DNA of 64,000 bases from Sphingomonas sediminicola (GCF_014489515.1 NZ_CP060782.1:2108001-2172000); one strand, 5' to 3'. Shown: positions 17,074-24,335, counted from the first letter of the stretch. Made by a program: numbers and translations. Notes: generated from the letters alone by a model not told the origin.

Positions 17074-18159
17074 ATGCCCCTTCTCGAAGCCCGCAAGCAG
17101 TACAAGCCGTTCGAATACCCGTGGGCGTTCGAATATTGGAAGCGTCAGCAGCAGATCCACTGGATGCCGGAGGAGGTGCCGCTCGGCGAGGATTGCCGCG
17201 ACTGGGCGCAGAAGCTCACCGACCATGAGCGCAACCTGCTCACGCAGATCTTCCGCTTCTTCACCCAGGCCGACGTCGAGGTGCAGGATTGCTACCACGA
17301 CAAGTACGGCCGCGTGTTCAAGCCGACCGAGATCAAGATGATGCTGACGGCGTTCTCCAACATGGAGACGGTGCACATCGCCGCCTACTCGCACCTGCTC
17401 GACACGATCGGCATGCCGGAAAGCGAATACAGCGCCTTCCTCCAGTACAAGGAGATGAAGGACAAGCACGACTATCTGCAGCAGTTCGGCGTCGACACGG
17501 ACGAGGACATTGCCAAGACGCTGGCCATGTTCGGCGGCTTCACCGAGGGGCTGCAATTGTTCGGCAGCTTCGCGATGCTGATGAACTTCCCGCGCTTCAA
17601 CAAGATGAAGGGCATGGGCCAGATCATCAGCTGGTCGGTCCGCGACGAAAGCCTCCACTGCGAGGGCATCGTCCGCCTGTTCCACGCCTTCGTGAAGGAA
17701 CGGAACTGCCTGACCAAGGCGGTGAAGGAAGAGATCATCGACGCCTGCCAGAAGACGGTTCGGCTCGAGGACGCGTTCATCGACCTGGCGTTCGAAATGG
17801 GCCCGGTCGAGGGCATGACTCCCAAGCAGATCAAGAAGTACATCCGCTACCTAGCCGACTGGCGCCTTGGGCAGCTCGGCTTCGCGCCAATCTACATGGT
17901 CGACGAGCACCCGCTGCCGTGGCTCGCGCCGCTGCTGAACGGCGTCGAGCATGCCAACTTCTTCGAGACCCGCGCGACCGAATATTCGAAGGCCGCGACC
18001 CGTGGGAATTGGGGCGAGGTGTGGGACAACTTCGACCGCCGGCAGAAGGCGAAGGCGGCCGCGAACGATGGCGATGGAGCAGCTTCCGCGGCGGAGAATG
18101 CGGCTGACGGCGAAGGCACCGGCGACATGTTCGAGAAGGCTGGGGTAGCGGCGGAGTAG
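17074..18159 (+). CDS. nrdB: Ribonucleoside-diphosphate reductase beta subunit
   Basis: 361 residues, start ATG 17074 with AAGGAGCC upstream. Carries the di-iron/tyrosyl radical cofactor that starts NDP reduction on NrdA. Iron-ligand motifs are in place: FFTQADVEVQDCY (residues ~64-76), NMETVHIAAYSH (Glu and His, ~90-101, with the Tyr expected for the radical), GFTEGLQLFGSF (Glu) and SVRDESLHCEGI (Glu and His). After ~residue 325 the tail is a low-complexity Ala/Asp/Gly linker ending GDMFEKAGVAAE, which should present the C-terminal peptide that docks on NrdA. The frame is intact. Confidence 0.95.
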   Translation: MPLLEARKQYKPFEYPWAFEYWKRQQQIHWMPEEVPLGEDCRDWAQKLTDHERNLLTQIFRFFTQADVEVQDCYHDKYGRVFKPTEIKMMLTAFSNMETVHIAAYSHLLDTIGMPESEYSAFLQYKEMKDKHDYLQQFGVDTDEDIAKTLAMFGGFTEGLQLFGSFAMLMNFPRFNKMKGMGQIISWSVRDESLHCEGIVRLFHAFVKERNCLTKAVKEEIIDACQKTVRLEDAFIDLAFEMGPVEGMTPKQIKKYIRYLADWRLGQLGFAPIYMVDEHPLPWLAPLLNGVEHANFFETRATEYSKAATRGNWGEVWDNFDRRQKAKAAANDGDGAASAAENAADGEGTGDMFEKAGVAAE

Positions 18160-18174
18160 AAGTCCGGAAATGAA

Positions 18175-18197
18175 GGAGGGCCCACGAAGGGCCCTCC
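18175..18197 (+). terminator. Hairpin after nrdB
   Basis: Perfect 9-bp stem GGAGGGCCC / GGGCCCTCC with a 5-base loop ACGAA, 15 bases after the nrdB stop. There is no T-run after it, so it may be a weak terminator or a 3'-end stabiliser. The dead DUF2200 gene on the other strand ends at the same place and may share it. Confidence 0.55.
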
Positions 18198-18399
18198 AGC
18201 TCCCTCGCAAAGAAGGTATTGAAGTTCGTTCCCGCCGCGATTTCGGCCTCCAGCCCTTCCTGTTAGTAGCCGGTCAGCCAGCGGATGACCTCGTCGAGCT
18301 CCGCCTCCGTCCGCCCTTCGCCTCCGCCTTGCGGAGATATTGCGGGTACACCGCCGCGAAGGCCATCTTGTAGACGCGTTCCCAAATACTGCCGGACAT
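18190..18399 (-). pseudogene. DUF2200 gene remnant (in-frame stop, lost 3' end)
   Basis: Read from ATG 18399 on the minus strand: MSGSIWERVYKMAFAAVYPQ, YLRKAEAKG, then after a one-base shift RTEAELDEVIRWLTGY, a TAA stop, and QEGLEAEIAAGTNFNTFFA. This is the N-terminal ~65 residues of DUF2200, a ~115-residue family with the pattern 'IY.M.FA.VYP.Y..KAE.KGRT..E.D.II.WLTGY'. In family members the residue after TGY is often Ser, so the stop may be TCA to TAA. The last ~45 residues of the family are missing, and the sequence runs straight into the nrdB hairpin. The shift alone could be a sequencing artefact. The stop plus the lost end point to a decaying gene. Confidence 0.65.
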
Positions 18400-18419
18400 G
18401 TGGACGTTTTAAGCGACGC

Positions 18420-18599
18420 CTAGAATAACAACCAGCCAAGACCGGAACCGACCAGAGCGGTAGCCGCCACCATTATCCACCACGTCCATGTCCGTCGGCG
18501 CCGCGCGCGAGCCATGCGTCCAACGAATTCAGGCGTCTCGAACTCGTCGAGTCCTTTCAGCCGCCGCCCGCGCGGCGTCACATGAATCGGCTCGGACAT
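18420..18599 (-). CDS. Small tail-anchored membrane protein (59 aa)
   Basis: ATG 18599 gives a soluble, basic front (MSEPIHVTPRGRRLKGLDEF), an Arg-rich stretch (RMARARRRR) and a single C-terminal helix (WTWWIMVAATALVGSGLGWL) that ends the protein. The frame is open further upstream, but that part belongs to the HNH gene in a different frame, so the short start is preferred. I know no function. It lies 7 bases downstream of the HNH gene on the same strand. Confidence 0.5.
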   Translation of the reverse strand: MSEPIHVTPRGRRLKGLDEFETPEFVGRMARARRRRTWTWWIMVAATALVGSGLGWLLF

Positions 18600-18606
18600 T
18601 GCAAGA

Positions 18607-18899
18607 CTAGACGCGGCGAGGCCGCATCCGCTCTTTCTGCTCAGGCGGGTTAGTGCCGAGATGCCTGTTGCAACCCTTGTGACAGAGCCGGAGATTGTCG
18701 AGATCGTCAGTCCCGCCGTTCGCCTGCGCCAGAACATGCTCAATTGTTGCTGATCGGCGGGTGTTGAAAGGGGCCCGCCAAAGCGCATCGGATAACCGCA
18801 GCTCCAGCAATTGTCGCCGTCGCGTTTCCGCACCGCGTCGCGATTCTTCCGCCGCCTCAGATGCTCACTAAGCCACTTAGGTAGCCGACGCTTACTCAC
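18607..18899 (-). CDS. HNH endonuclease-like protein (frame broken at ~18775)
   Basis: From GTG 18899: basic front (SKRRLPKWLSEHLRRRKNR), then RDGDNCWSCGYPMRF, and after the shift FNTRRSATIEHVLAQANGGTDDLDNLRLCHKGCNRHLG. The two Cys pairs (CWSC and C..GCN) and the HV...GG..D..N core form the zinc-bound HNH fold. One extra C in the CCCC run near 18775 makes MRFGGPPFNTRRSATIEHV continuous. It is about 97 residues, a minimal nuclease domain with no partner domain. It resembles the second HNH gene at 22760-23104 (both have RDGDNC..C..PMRF). Substrate unknown; such proteins are often housekeeping or of phage origin. Confidence 0.65.
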
Positions 18900-18942
18900 T
18901 CTCAACTGGTAACTTCGTCGTCGTTTCCAAATGGTTGATCCG

Positions 18943-19060
18943 CTACTTCCCCTCCGGCGGAACGACATTGTCCTGCGACGCGACCACCTGCCACTTGCCG
19001 TCGCGCCACATCCAGACGTCGGTCCAGAATCGGGAAACCAAACTCGGCGTCGGAACGTTG
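18943..19060 (-). pseudogene. C-terminal remnant of an NTF2/SnoaL-like (DUF4440) protein
   Basis: On the minus strand the frame ending at 18943 reads PSLVSRFWTDVWMWRDGKWQ then VVASQDNVVPPEGK and stop. 'R.WTDVW..RDGKWQVVASQ' is the last strand pair of DUF4440/NTF2-like proteins, which should be ~130 residues long. Upstream on this strand the sequence passes into the start of the lipoprotein gene at 19086, with no start codon or further similarity. Only the last ~40 residues remain. The family match is by eye. A chance fragment is possible. Confidence 0.4.
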
Positions 19061-19085
19061 GGCGCGTCAGTAACAGGGGATAGTA

Positions 19086-19577
19086 ATGGTACGCGTATCT
19101 GTAGCACTCCCGCTGGCGGCGCTCGCTTTGCTCGCCGGCTGTAAAACCAACGGCATTTCGGACGGAGTTGAAAGCGCTGGAAGCGCGGTCGCCGACGGCG
19201 CCAGCAATCTTGCCGGCGCAGGAGCTTCGCTGGTCAATGTCGACCTGCGCAACGTCCTCAACGACCTCGCGCTCGACCTGAAGATCGACAAGTCAAGCAT
19301 CCCGATCAACGCCCAGATCCCGATCAACGTCGCCGCGAACGTGTGCGGCGTGTCGATCAACATCCTGTCCATCGGCGCGGGCGGCGGAAGCAGCCAGGGC
19401 TGCACCGCGAACAGCATCTCGCCGGAGCTGGCGCAGTACATCCAGCAGCAGATCGCTGCGAACGGTAATGTCGGCGGCGGAGCCCAGACGACCACCGGTT
19501 CGACCTCCGGCACCACCGGCACGGCGACGACGACCACCACTACGACCACGGATCCCTCGGCCCAACCGCCCCAGTAG
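19086..19577 (+). CDS. Lipoprotein of a tandem pair, unknown function (A)
   Basis: 163 residues starting ATG 19086. Lipoprotein leader with lipobox LLAGC (Cys at ~19). A central conserved core runs from SLVNVDLRNVLNDLALDLKI through SIPINAQIPINVAANVCGVS to LAQYIQQQIAANGNV. The end is low complexity, Gly/Thr-rich (TTTGSTSGTTGTATTTTTTT). The next gene encodes a paralogue with the same core, so this is a tandem duplication. No known domain. A lipid-anchored, Thr-tailed protein could be a surface or envelope component. Confidence 0.6.
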   Translation: MVRVSVALPLAALALLAGCKTNGISDGVESAGSAVADGASNLAGAGASLVNVDLRNVLNDLALDLKIDKSSIPINAQIPINVAANVCGVSINILSIGAGGGSSQGCTANSISPELAQYIQQQIAANGNVGGGAQTTTGSTSGTTGTATTTTTTTTDPSAQPPQ

Positions 19578-19594
19578 CTTTCGGAGGAATGAAA

Positions 19595-20041
19595 ATGTCG
19601 AAGTCCTTGAGACTGGCAGGCGCCCTCGCGTCCGTCGCCCTTCTCGCCGCCTGCAAGACCACTCAGCCGGACACCGCGCCTGCCATCGCCGGCGGCACGG
19701 GAACGGACACGACCGCGGGCAGCGGAACCACCGGCGGCACTGGCGGAGGCAGCGTCCCGGCGCTTGTCAGCGTGAACCTTCAGAACGTCCTCAACGATCT
19801 GTCCATCTCGCTGCAGGTGGATCGAAACAGCATTCCGGTGACCGCGCAGGTGCCGATCGACGTTGCCGCCTCCGTCTGCGGAGTGTCGGTCGACGTGCTC
19901 GCCGCGTCTGTCGCCAGCGGCAAAGCTTCGTGCACCGCGACTACCACCAGCGCCCAGCTAACGCAGGTCGTCCAGCAGCAGATCTCAACAGGCGGCGACG
20001 TGCAGGGCGGTGATCAGACGACGACCACGCCAGGCGGCTAA
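19595..20041 (+). CDS. Lipoprotein of a tandem pair, unknown function (B)
   Basis: Start ATG 19595 is chosen over 19589 because the ribosome site TCGGAGGAA lies at proper distance only for the second ATG. Lipobox LLAAC. The core repeats that of the upstream gene: LVSVNLQNVLNDLSISLQV, SIPVTAQVPIDVAASVCGVS, LTQVVQQQISTGGDVQGGDQ. Here the Gly/Thr-rich stretch lies before the core, after the lipid anchor (TGTDTTAGSGTTGGTGGG), with a shorter TTTTPGG end. In copy A it is at the C-terminus, so the flexible linker has moved relative to the core. Function unknown. Confidence 0.6.
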   Translation: MSKSLRLAGALASVALLAACKTTQPDTAPAIAGGTGTDTTAGSGTTGGTGGGSVPALVSVNLQNVLNDLSISLQVDRNSIPVTAQVPIDVAASVCGVSVDVLAASVASGKASCTATTTSAQLTQVVQQQISTGGDVQGGDQTTTTPGG

Positions 20042-20073
20042 TAACCGTCGCTGCCGCGCAGCCGCGCTCGGGG

Positions 20074-20324
20074 CTACAGCTCTTTGAGATGAACGGTGTA
20101 CTGGCTGGGGACCAGCCCCAGGCGCTGCTCAAGCCAATCGTGATGATGAGAAGCGCGAGAGCGAACCCGACGACGCCGATGACGACCATCTGGGTGTCGC
20201 GCTCTTCCGGGTCCTTGACGACGACTTTCTTCACCACCGGCGGCGGATCGCGACGAATCCGCGATGCCCGCGCGGGCGCCACCAGCTTGACGGACTGTTT
20301 TCCGGTTTTGAGCGGAGCTGCCAT
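20074..20324 (-). CDS. Small single-helix membrane protein (frame broken at ~20135)
   Basis: From ATG 20324: a Lys/Arg/Pro-rich cytoplasmic front (MAAPLKTGKQSVKLVAPARA, PPPVVKKVVVKDPEERD) and one membrane helix (MVVIGVVGFALALLIITIG). In the unshifted frame it runs on to 19941 across the lipoprotein's 3' end. With one C added near 20135 (GGC to GGCC) it reads GLEQRLGLVPSQYTVHLKEL and stops at 20074, which is the more natural end. It has no known family. It is convergent with the lipoprotein pair. Confidence 0.5.
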
Positions 20325-20381
20325 GGAGCCGATAGTTAAGCCGGCATGGTTATCATCGGGTTAGCGCTCGACGGACTAGAC

Positions 20382-21404
20382 CTAATCCGCGTCAGACTCA
20401 CACAAAGGCGTTGCCCGGCTGATGATCGGATAGTCTTTCGAACCGGTCGAGACGTAATCGGCTGGCACTATCAGGCAGTAACCCGACGGGGTCTTCGCGG
20501 GCACTTTCACCGCGCCCGATCGAAAGTAGATCGCGCCTTTCTCGGTTTTTTGAGACGCGAGGCGAACCTGTGCCCTCCCGCCACTCGGAGGAGAATTCGA
20601 AAGGGCATACGCAGGGAGCGCTCTCGGCTTTGCATTCGCGGCCAACATCCCAGCGTAACGATCGGGCACAGGCTGACCTGGCTTCTGCATCATATAGGCG
20701 AACGGGTAACGCTCTCCGTTCCAGTCAACGTCGATGCGAAGCTCAAATGGCGGCTTGCCGGTCTTGAGCTTATCGAGAACGACTAGGCCCGCGTAGGATG
20801 AGCCGGGATCGACCGTAGTTCGCTGAACGACGTGGTTGTTCATTATCGCGATGGTCTGGTCGAGTTGAAACTGGATCGCCGCCATTCCGTAGGCCGTGTC
20901 CGCCTGGATGGCGTTCGCCCGAAGCTGGCCTGCGAGGCTCGGATAACTGCTGTGGATGCTGTAGCTGCCGTACGGACCTGTAATGGTGCTGTGATAGTAG
21001 TTGCGCTGGCTCGCAGCGAGCCCTGCGCTAATGCCACCCAGCATCGCCATTCCGAACTGCGTCCACCACGCCTTTTGCTTTGCTTGCCGTTCCAGCTCCT
21101 GAACAGAGAAGACCCGGAGTGACTCGCCGTCTTTGGTGACGTGAATATCCTCGAGCCCGATGTTCACGGGCTCTGCGCCGGCGTTGTAGAACGCCAGGGC
21201 AAAAACCGGCCGGTTGTTATAGAATCCGAACGAGCGAAGCTGGACGGCACCGCGCTGCTGCTGCAGATCCAGCGTGGGCACGCCTTTGACGTACCGTGCC
21301 CCCTCATTCCCTACGATCAGGCCGTGAACATCGAACGGTCCCTCAGCGGCTGCAGAAGAGGCCAAAGATAGAAGTCCGACAAACAGAAGCGCCCGCTTCG
21401 ACAT
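20382..21404 (-). CDS. Secreted protein of unknown function (340 aa)
   Basis: ATG 21404 is preferred to ATG 21410, as the GGGGAAT ribosome site sits 6-8 bases before it. Signal peptide: ALLFVGLLSLASSAAAEG. The mature part opens with GLIVGNEGARYVKG, then a hydrophilic domain (FALAFYNAGAEPVNIGLEDIH). A Gly-rich mid hydrophobic stretch (FGMAMLGGISAGLAASQ) may be a membrane or glycine-zipper segment. It ends with a beta-rich region containing one late cysteine pair (GYCLIV...PLCES). Nothing names it. An A/T-rich region just upstream (21440-21475) is the likely promoter. Confidence 0.55.
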   Translation of the reverse strand: MSKRALLFVGLLSLASSAAAEGPFDVHGLIVGNEGARYVKGVPTLDLQQQRGAVQLRSFGFYNNRPVFALAFYNAGAEPVNIGLEDIHVTKDGESLRVFSVQELERQAKQKAWWTQFGMAMLGGISAGLAASQRNYYHSTITGPYGSYSIHSSYPSLAGQLRANAIQADTAYGMAAIQFQLDQTIAIMNNHVVQRTTVDPGSSYAGLVVLDKLKTGKPPFELRIDVDWNGERYPFAYMMQKPGQPVPDRYAGMLAANAKPRALPAYALSNSPPSGGRAQVRLASQKTEKGAIYFRSGAVKVPAKTPSGYCLIVPADYVSTGSKDYPIISRATPLCESDAD

Positions 21405-21541
21405 GCGCATATTCCCCGACTCGCGCCCGAGCAGCGATCACTTTGTGTTAACTTTTTGTTTAATGCAAGTTTAGCGCCTGAGTCGACCGGAACACTTCAT
21501 GCTTTACTCCTCCGCAACCATGCCCGTGCGAAGATGACGGC

Positions 21542-21940
21542 ATGGGCGTGAGGGAATTGCTGATCGGAGCGATCGTGCTTGGCGGCGTGGCGGGCTATGT
21601 CTGGTCCGTCGTTCCTCCGGCAGCGCCCACCTACAGCCGGCCTGACGCTTCGGTCCGCTTTTCGAAGGATGCGCCCTCGCCGGCCTTGGTCGAGGTTCCG
21701 CCCAGCACGGAAGAAGCCGCTGCCGACAGCGCTTGGTCGGCTGGCGAACCGGCACCGGATACTTCACGGGGAGCAAGCACGGCCCACGCCCGCCGCGCGA
21801 TCGAGCAGAGCGCGATGTACTCCGGCTGCAAAGAGGTCCGCGCGCTCGGCAAGGCTCCGCTCTACGCCGGCCAGCCGGGCTATCGCGTCGAGATGGACGG
21901 CGACGGCGACGGCGTCGCCTGCGAACCCGTTCGCGGCTGA
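21542..21940 (+). CDS. Excalibur calcium-binding domain protein
   Basis: 132 residues: an N-terminal membrane helix or uncleaved signal (LLIGAIVLGGVAGYVWSVV), a ~65-residue Pro/Ala/Ser linker, and a C-terminal Excalibur domain (YSGCKEVRALGKAPLYAGQP, then MDGDGDGVACE). The DxDxDGxxC loop is the calcium-binding core, and the two cysteines fit the family's disulfide. Excalibur domains usually sit at the end of extracellular nucleases or surface proteins. Here the domain is alone on an anchor, so it may bind calcium in the periplasm or the cell wall. Confidence 0.85.
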   Translation: MGVRELLIGAIVLGGVAGYVWSVVPPAAPTYSRPDASVRFSKDAPSPALVEVPPSTEEAAADSAWSAGEPAPDTSRGASTAHARRAIEQSAMYSGCKEVRALGKAPLYAGQPGYRVEMDGDGDGVACEPVRG

Positions 21941-22261
21941 TCCCGCGACAGAAAACCCTGTCCTACAGGCGCCTTCCTGTGTCTTAAGCTAACCGATCCA
22001 TTCGGGCCGATCTGCAACTCATCCACCTGCGCGCCTGCACACGCGAGTAGAGGAGCGAACTTGGCGAACTTCCGCGTCCCGCGAAAACCGTCTCCTGTCC
22101 GGCCGAAGGTGACGAAGTGGAAGACCCCCGAATTCACTCATTCGGACAGTGCGATTTGGCCAACCTCCGCTCCGGCGAGGGTTACAGTCTGCCCGCACTT
22201 GAACCGCGATCCGCTCGTCCTAATTCACCCGTGGCGTCGCATCCAAAACAAGGAGGAAAGC
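21941..22261. other. Intergenic stretch without recognised gene
   Basis: 321 bases between the Excalibur gene and the AhpD-like gene. The frame of the latter is open back to 22061, but the added part has no family similarity, and the real start at 22262 has AAGGAGG. A minus-strand frame (21880-22137) has no homologue that I recognise. I see no terminator with a T-run and no clear promoter. Confidence 0.4.
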
Positions 22262-22756
22262 ATGTCCGTTGAACCGCTGCGGATGGACCTGTCGAAGATC
22301 GCTCCCGACGCCTACCGCCACTTCCTCCAGCTCGAAGGGCTGATCGGCCAGCATGTCGAGCGCAAGCTCCTGCACCTGCTCAAGCTGCGCGCGTCGCAGA
22401 TCAACGGCTGCGCCTATTGCATCGCGATGCACACGGACGAAGCACTCCGCGACGGCGAGCCGACCGAGCGACTGACACTTCTCGACGCCTGGGAGGAATC
22501 CTCGGCATATTCGGACAAGGAGCGGGCAGCGCTCGCCTGGATCGAGGAAGTAACGCTGATCGCCGACACCGGAGCCTCCCGCGAAAGCTTCGAGGCGCTG
22601 AAGGCCCATTTCAGCGAGGAGGAAATCGCCTGGCTCACGCTCGCCGGCGTACAGATCAACACTTGGAACCGGATGGCGATCAGCAGCCGTGCGCAATACG
22701 ACCGCGCGATGTTCTCGCACACGGCATCCGCGGCGAAGGCGACCGAACCGGCGTAG
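22262..22756 (+). CDS. AhpD/carboxymuconolactone decarboxylase-like protein
   Basis: 164 residues from ATG 22262 (ribosome site AAGGAGGAAAGC). All-helical CMD fold: VERKLLHLLKLRASQINGCA, then the redox motif CAYCIAMH (CxxCxxxH). It is followed by the second half DKERAALAWIEEVTLIA..G..RESFEALKAHFSEEEIAWLTLA and N-W-NRMA. This CxxC-containing subgroup matches AhpD-like peroxidase partners, which use the cysteine pair to handle peroxides, more than true decarboxylases. No alkyl hydroperoxide reductase gene lies next to it. Confidence 0.85.
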   Translation: MSVEPLRMDLSKIAPDAYRHFLQLEGLIGQHVERKLLHLLKLRASQINGCAYCIAMHTDEALRDGEPTERLTLLDAWEESSAYSDKERAALAWIEEVTLIADTGASRESFEALKAHFSEEEIAWLTLAGVQINTWNRMAISSRAQYDRAMFSHTASAAKATEPA

Positions 22757-22759
22757 GCG

Positions 22760-23104
22760 TCAGGCCCGCTTGCGCTTCTGCTTCGACTTGGCGAACAGGG
22801 CCGCTTCGTTCTTGATCCGCGCCCGTTCCTTCACCTCGGCGGTGTCGCAGCCGTGCTTCGCGTTGCAGCGGGTGTGCGTAAGGCAGAGATTGTCGAGCGC
22901 TTCGCTCTCACCCGAAGACCCGAATGCGATCTCCTCGATCTTCGGCATAAGGTCGTGGCCGTCCTGAAGGTCGAAGCGCATCGGCCGCTTGCACCGCCTG
23001 CAATTGTCGCCGTCGCGGTGGCGAAGCTCCGCAACGCGCTGCGCGATCTGCTCCCGCCGATACTTCCACGGGTTCACATATTTGATGATGACGCTGCGGC
23101 TCAT
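22760..23104 (-). CDS. HNH endonuclease-like protein
   Basis: 114 residues: KYRREQIAQRVAELRHRDGDNCRRCKRPMRFDLQDGHD, then KIEEI..GSSGESEALDNLCLTHTRCNAKHG. The paired cysteines (CRRC and later C) and the 'LDNL.L.H..CN..' end are HNH-like, though the central His-Val is replaced by KIEEI, so nuclease activity is doubtful. It ends in a basic tail (KSKQKRKRA). It is paralogous to the protein at 18607-18899. It converges on the AhpD-like gene with 3 bases between. Confidence 0.6.
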   Translation of the reverse strand: MSRSVIIKYVNPWKYRREQIAQRVAELRHRDGDNCRRCKRPMRFDLQDGHDLMPKIEEIAFGSSGESEALDNLCLTHTRCNAKHGCDTAEVKERARIKNEAALFAKSKQKRKRA

Positions 23105-23179
23105 TCCCTCGACGATAACCCTATTCGCTTACCGGTCCGTGAATCTACCTATAGGTTTCAGACTGGGTTACGATGACAA

Positions 23180-23260
23180 GGGACCTGCCACCGAGGGCCG
23201 AAAGGCCTCGGCGACAGGGACCGGGAGTAGCGACGAACTGCTCTCGGTCCTTTTGTATGC
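23180..23260 (+). ncRNA. Candidate structured leader or small RNA upstream of the DksA-like gene
   Basis: Two strong hairpins sit in tandem. The first is 23191-23211: CCGAGGGCC, tetraloop GAAA, GGCCTCGG, one bulged G. The second is 23220-23248: ACCGGGAGTAG, 7-base loop, CTGCTCTCGGT, 11 pairs with two G-T, followed by CCTTTTGT. The second looks like an intrinsic terminator. GGGACC occurs twice (23180-23185 and 23217-23222), and either copy could pair with GGTCC at 23246-23250. Two alternative folds, terminator or not, are thus possible ahead of the gene starting at 23284. I know no riboswitch class that it matches. Confidence 0.45.
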
Positions 23261-23283
23261 TTGGCCTCGAAAGGAGCCGTCCG

Positions 23284-23610
23284 ATGACCGACACCGCCGC
23301 CGCCAAGGCGCGTCTCGAAACGTCGCTCGCAGAGCTGGAAGCCCGGCTGACGCAGATCGCCCGCGACCTGTCCGAGCCGCTCAACGCCGATTGGGACGAG
23401 CAGGCGATTGAGAAGGAAGACGATGCGGCGCTCGAGGGACAGGGCGTGCTGATCGAGCGCGAAATCGCTTCGGTGAAGCGGGCGCTCGGCCGGATCGAGG
23501 ACGGGACTTACGGCGAATGCGTCCGCTGCGGCCGCGACATCGCCGCCGGCCGGCTCGAAGCCAGGCCCGAAGCTGCGCTCTGCATCGATTGCGCCCGCCA
23601 GGCGGAGTGA
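23284..23610 (+). CDS. TraR/DksA family zinc-finger protein
   Basis: 108 residues from ATG 23284 (AAGGAG ten bases upstream). Layout as in short DksA/TraR proteins: a coiled-coil front (KARLETSLAELEARLTQIAR), an acidic DWDEQAIEKEDD turn, the helix ALGRIEDGTYGECVRCG, and a C-terminal C4 zinc finger CVRC...CIDC. Such proteins enter the RNA polymerase secondary channel. The tip residues that DksA needs are not clear in this one, so a role like DksA2/YbiI-type minor members is as likely. Hairpins upstream suggest post-transcriptional control. Confidence 0.8.
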   Translation: MTDTAAAKARLETSLAELEARLTQIARDLSEPLNADWDEQAIEKEDDAALEGQGVLIEREIASVKRALGRIEDGTYGECVRCGRDIAAGRLEARPEAALCIDCARQAE

Positions 23611-23611
23611 A

Positions 23612-24208
23612 TCACTTGGGCTGGGCGGCTTTAGCAGCTTCAGCCTTCGCTCTCGCCGCCGCGGCCGCTTCGGCCTCCTTCGCTTCCCGGGCCCGCTTGG
23701 CCTCCTGGTAAAGCTCATATTCGCTCGGCTGCGGGTCGGTGACGAACATCTTGCCGACATTCTGGCCGGTTACCGCCTTCTCGACCATCGTAGCCGCGGT
23801 CACCGCGGCGGCGAGGAGGTCGATCCCCGCCATGGGCCGGCAGCCCATCGGACCGACCGACTGGCAACTGGTGTCGACCAGTCGCTCCGGCCGCTTTGGC
23901 CGGGTCCGGTTCTTGGCGTGGCGCTGGGCGGCCAATACGTCGGGATCGATCCGGTATCCCTCGATCCGCGGAGCACAGACGACGATCGCGCTCGTGTCGT
24001 CCTTCACGTCCTTGGGCTCGGTCGTCTTGCAGGCTTCGGACGGCGCCTTCGCCGCAGGCTTGGGCTTCGGCGGCACCGCTGGACCGTAGGAGGCGGCCGC
24101 CGGTTCCGCAGCCTGCGCCGCCATGGCGAGGAGGATGGGCAGGCCGCTCAACATCCGAAAGACGATGCGCGACCGAAGCTGAACTGGAGTTGCATGGTTC
24201 AACGCCAA
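23612..24208 (-). CDS. Secreted Ala/Lys-rich protein, unknown function
   Basis: 198 residues from 24208, or 180 from ATG 24154 which opens a better signal peptide (MLSGLPILLAMAAQAAE). The mature chain has a Pro/Lys/Ala linker, a conserved-looking block (TTEPKDVKDDTSAIVVCAPR...GYRIDPDVLAAQRH), a two-Cys strip (DTSCQSVGPMGCRPMAGIDLL) and an Ala-rich charged C-terminal helix (EAKRAREAKEAEAAAAARAK). The 'AIVVCA.R..GYRIDPDVL' stretch is common in sphingomonad exported proteins without assigned role. It converges on the DksA-like gene. Confidence 0.6.
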   Translation of the reverse strand: MALNHATPVQLRSRIVFRMLSGLPILLAMAAQAAEPAAASYGPAVPPKPKPAAKAPSEACKTTEPKDVKDDTSAIVVCAPRIEGYRIDPDVLAAQRHAKNRTRPKRPERLVDTSCQSVGPMGCRPMAGIDLLAAAVTAATMVEKAVTGQNVGKMFVTDPQPSEYELYQEAKRAREAKEAEAAAAARAKAEAAKAAQPK

Positions 24209-24335
24209 CCCGGCTTGAAACTGACGAGATAACGGCGAGCGAGACCCGCGAGAACGAACGGCCGGGCGGCGAATAAAGACCGCGAGCGTCGTTGCGGCCA
24301 GAATCGCGACGCCTGCCGCCGCGGCGGAAATCGCA

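Noticed and set aside
19941..20073. C-terminal extension of the small membrane protein running to 19941
   Set aside because: It overlaps the 3' end of a convergent lipoprotein gene, and a one-base correction gives a natural end at 20074.
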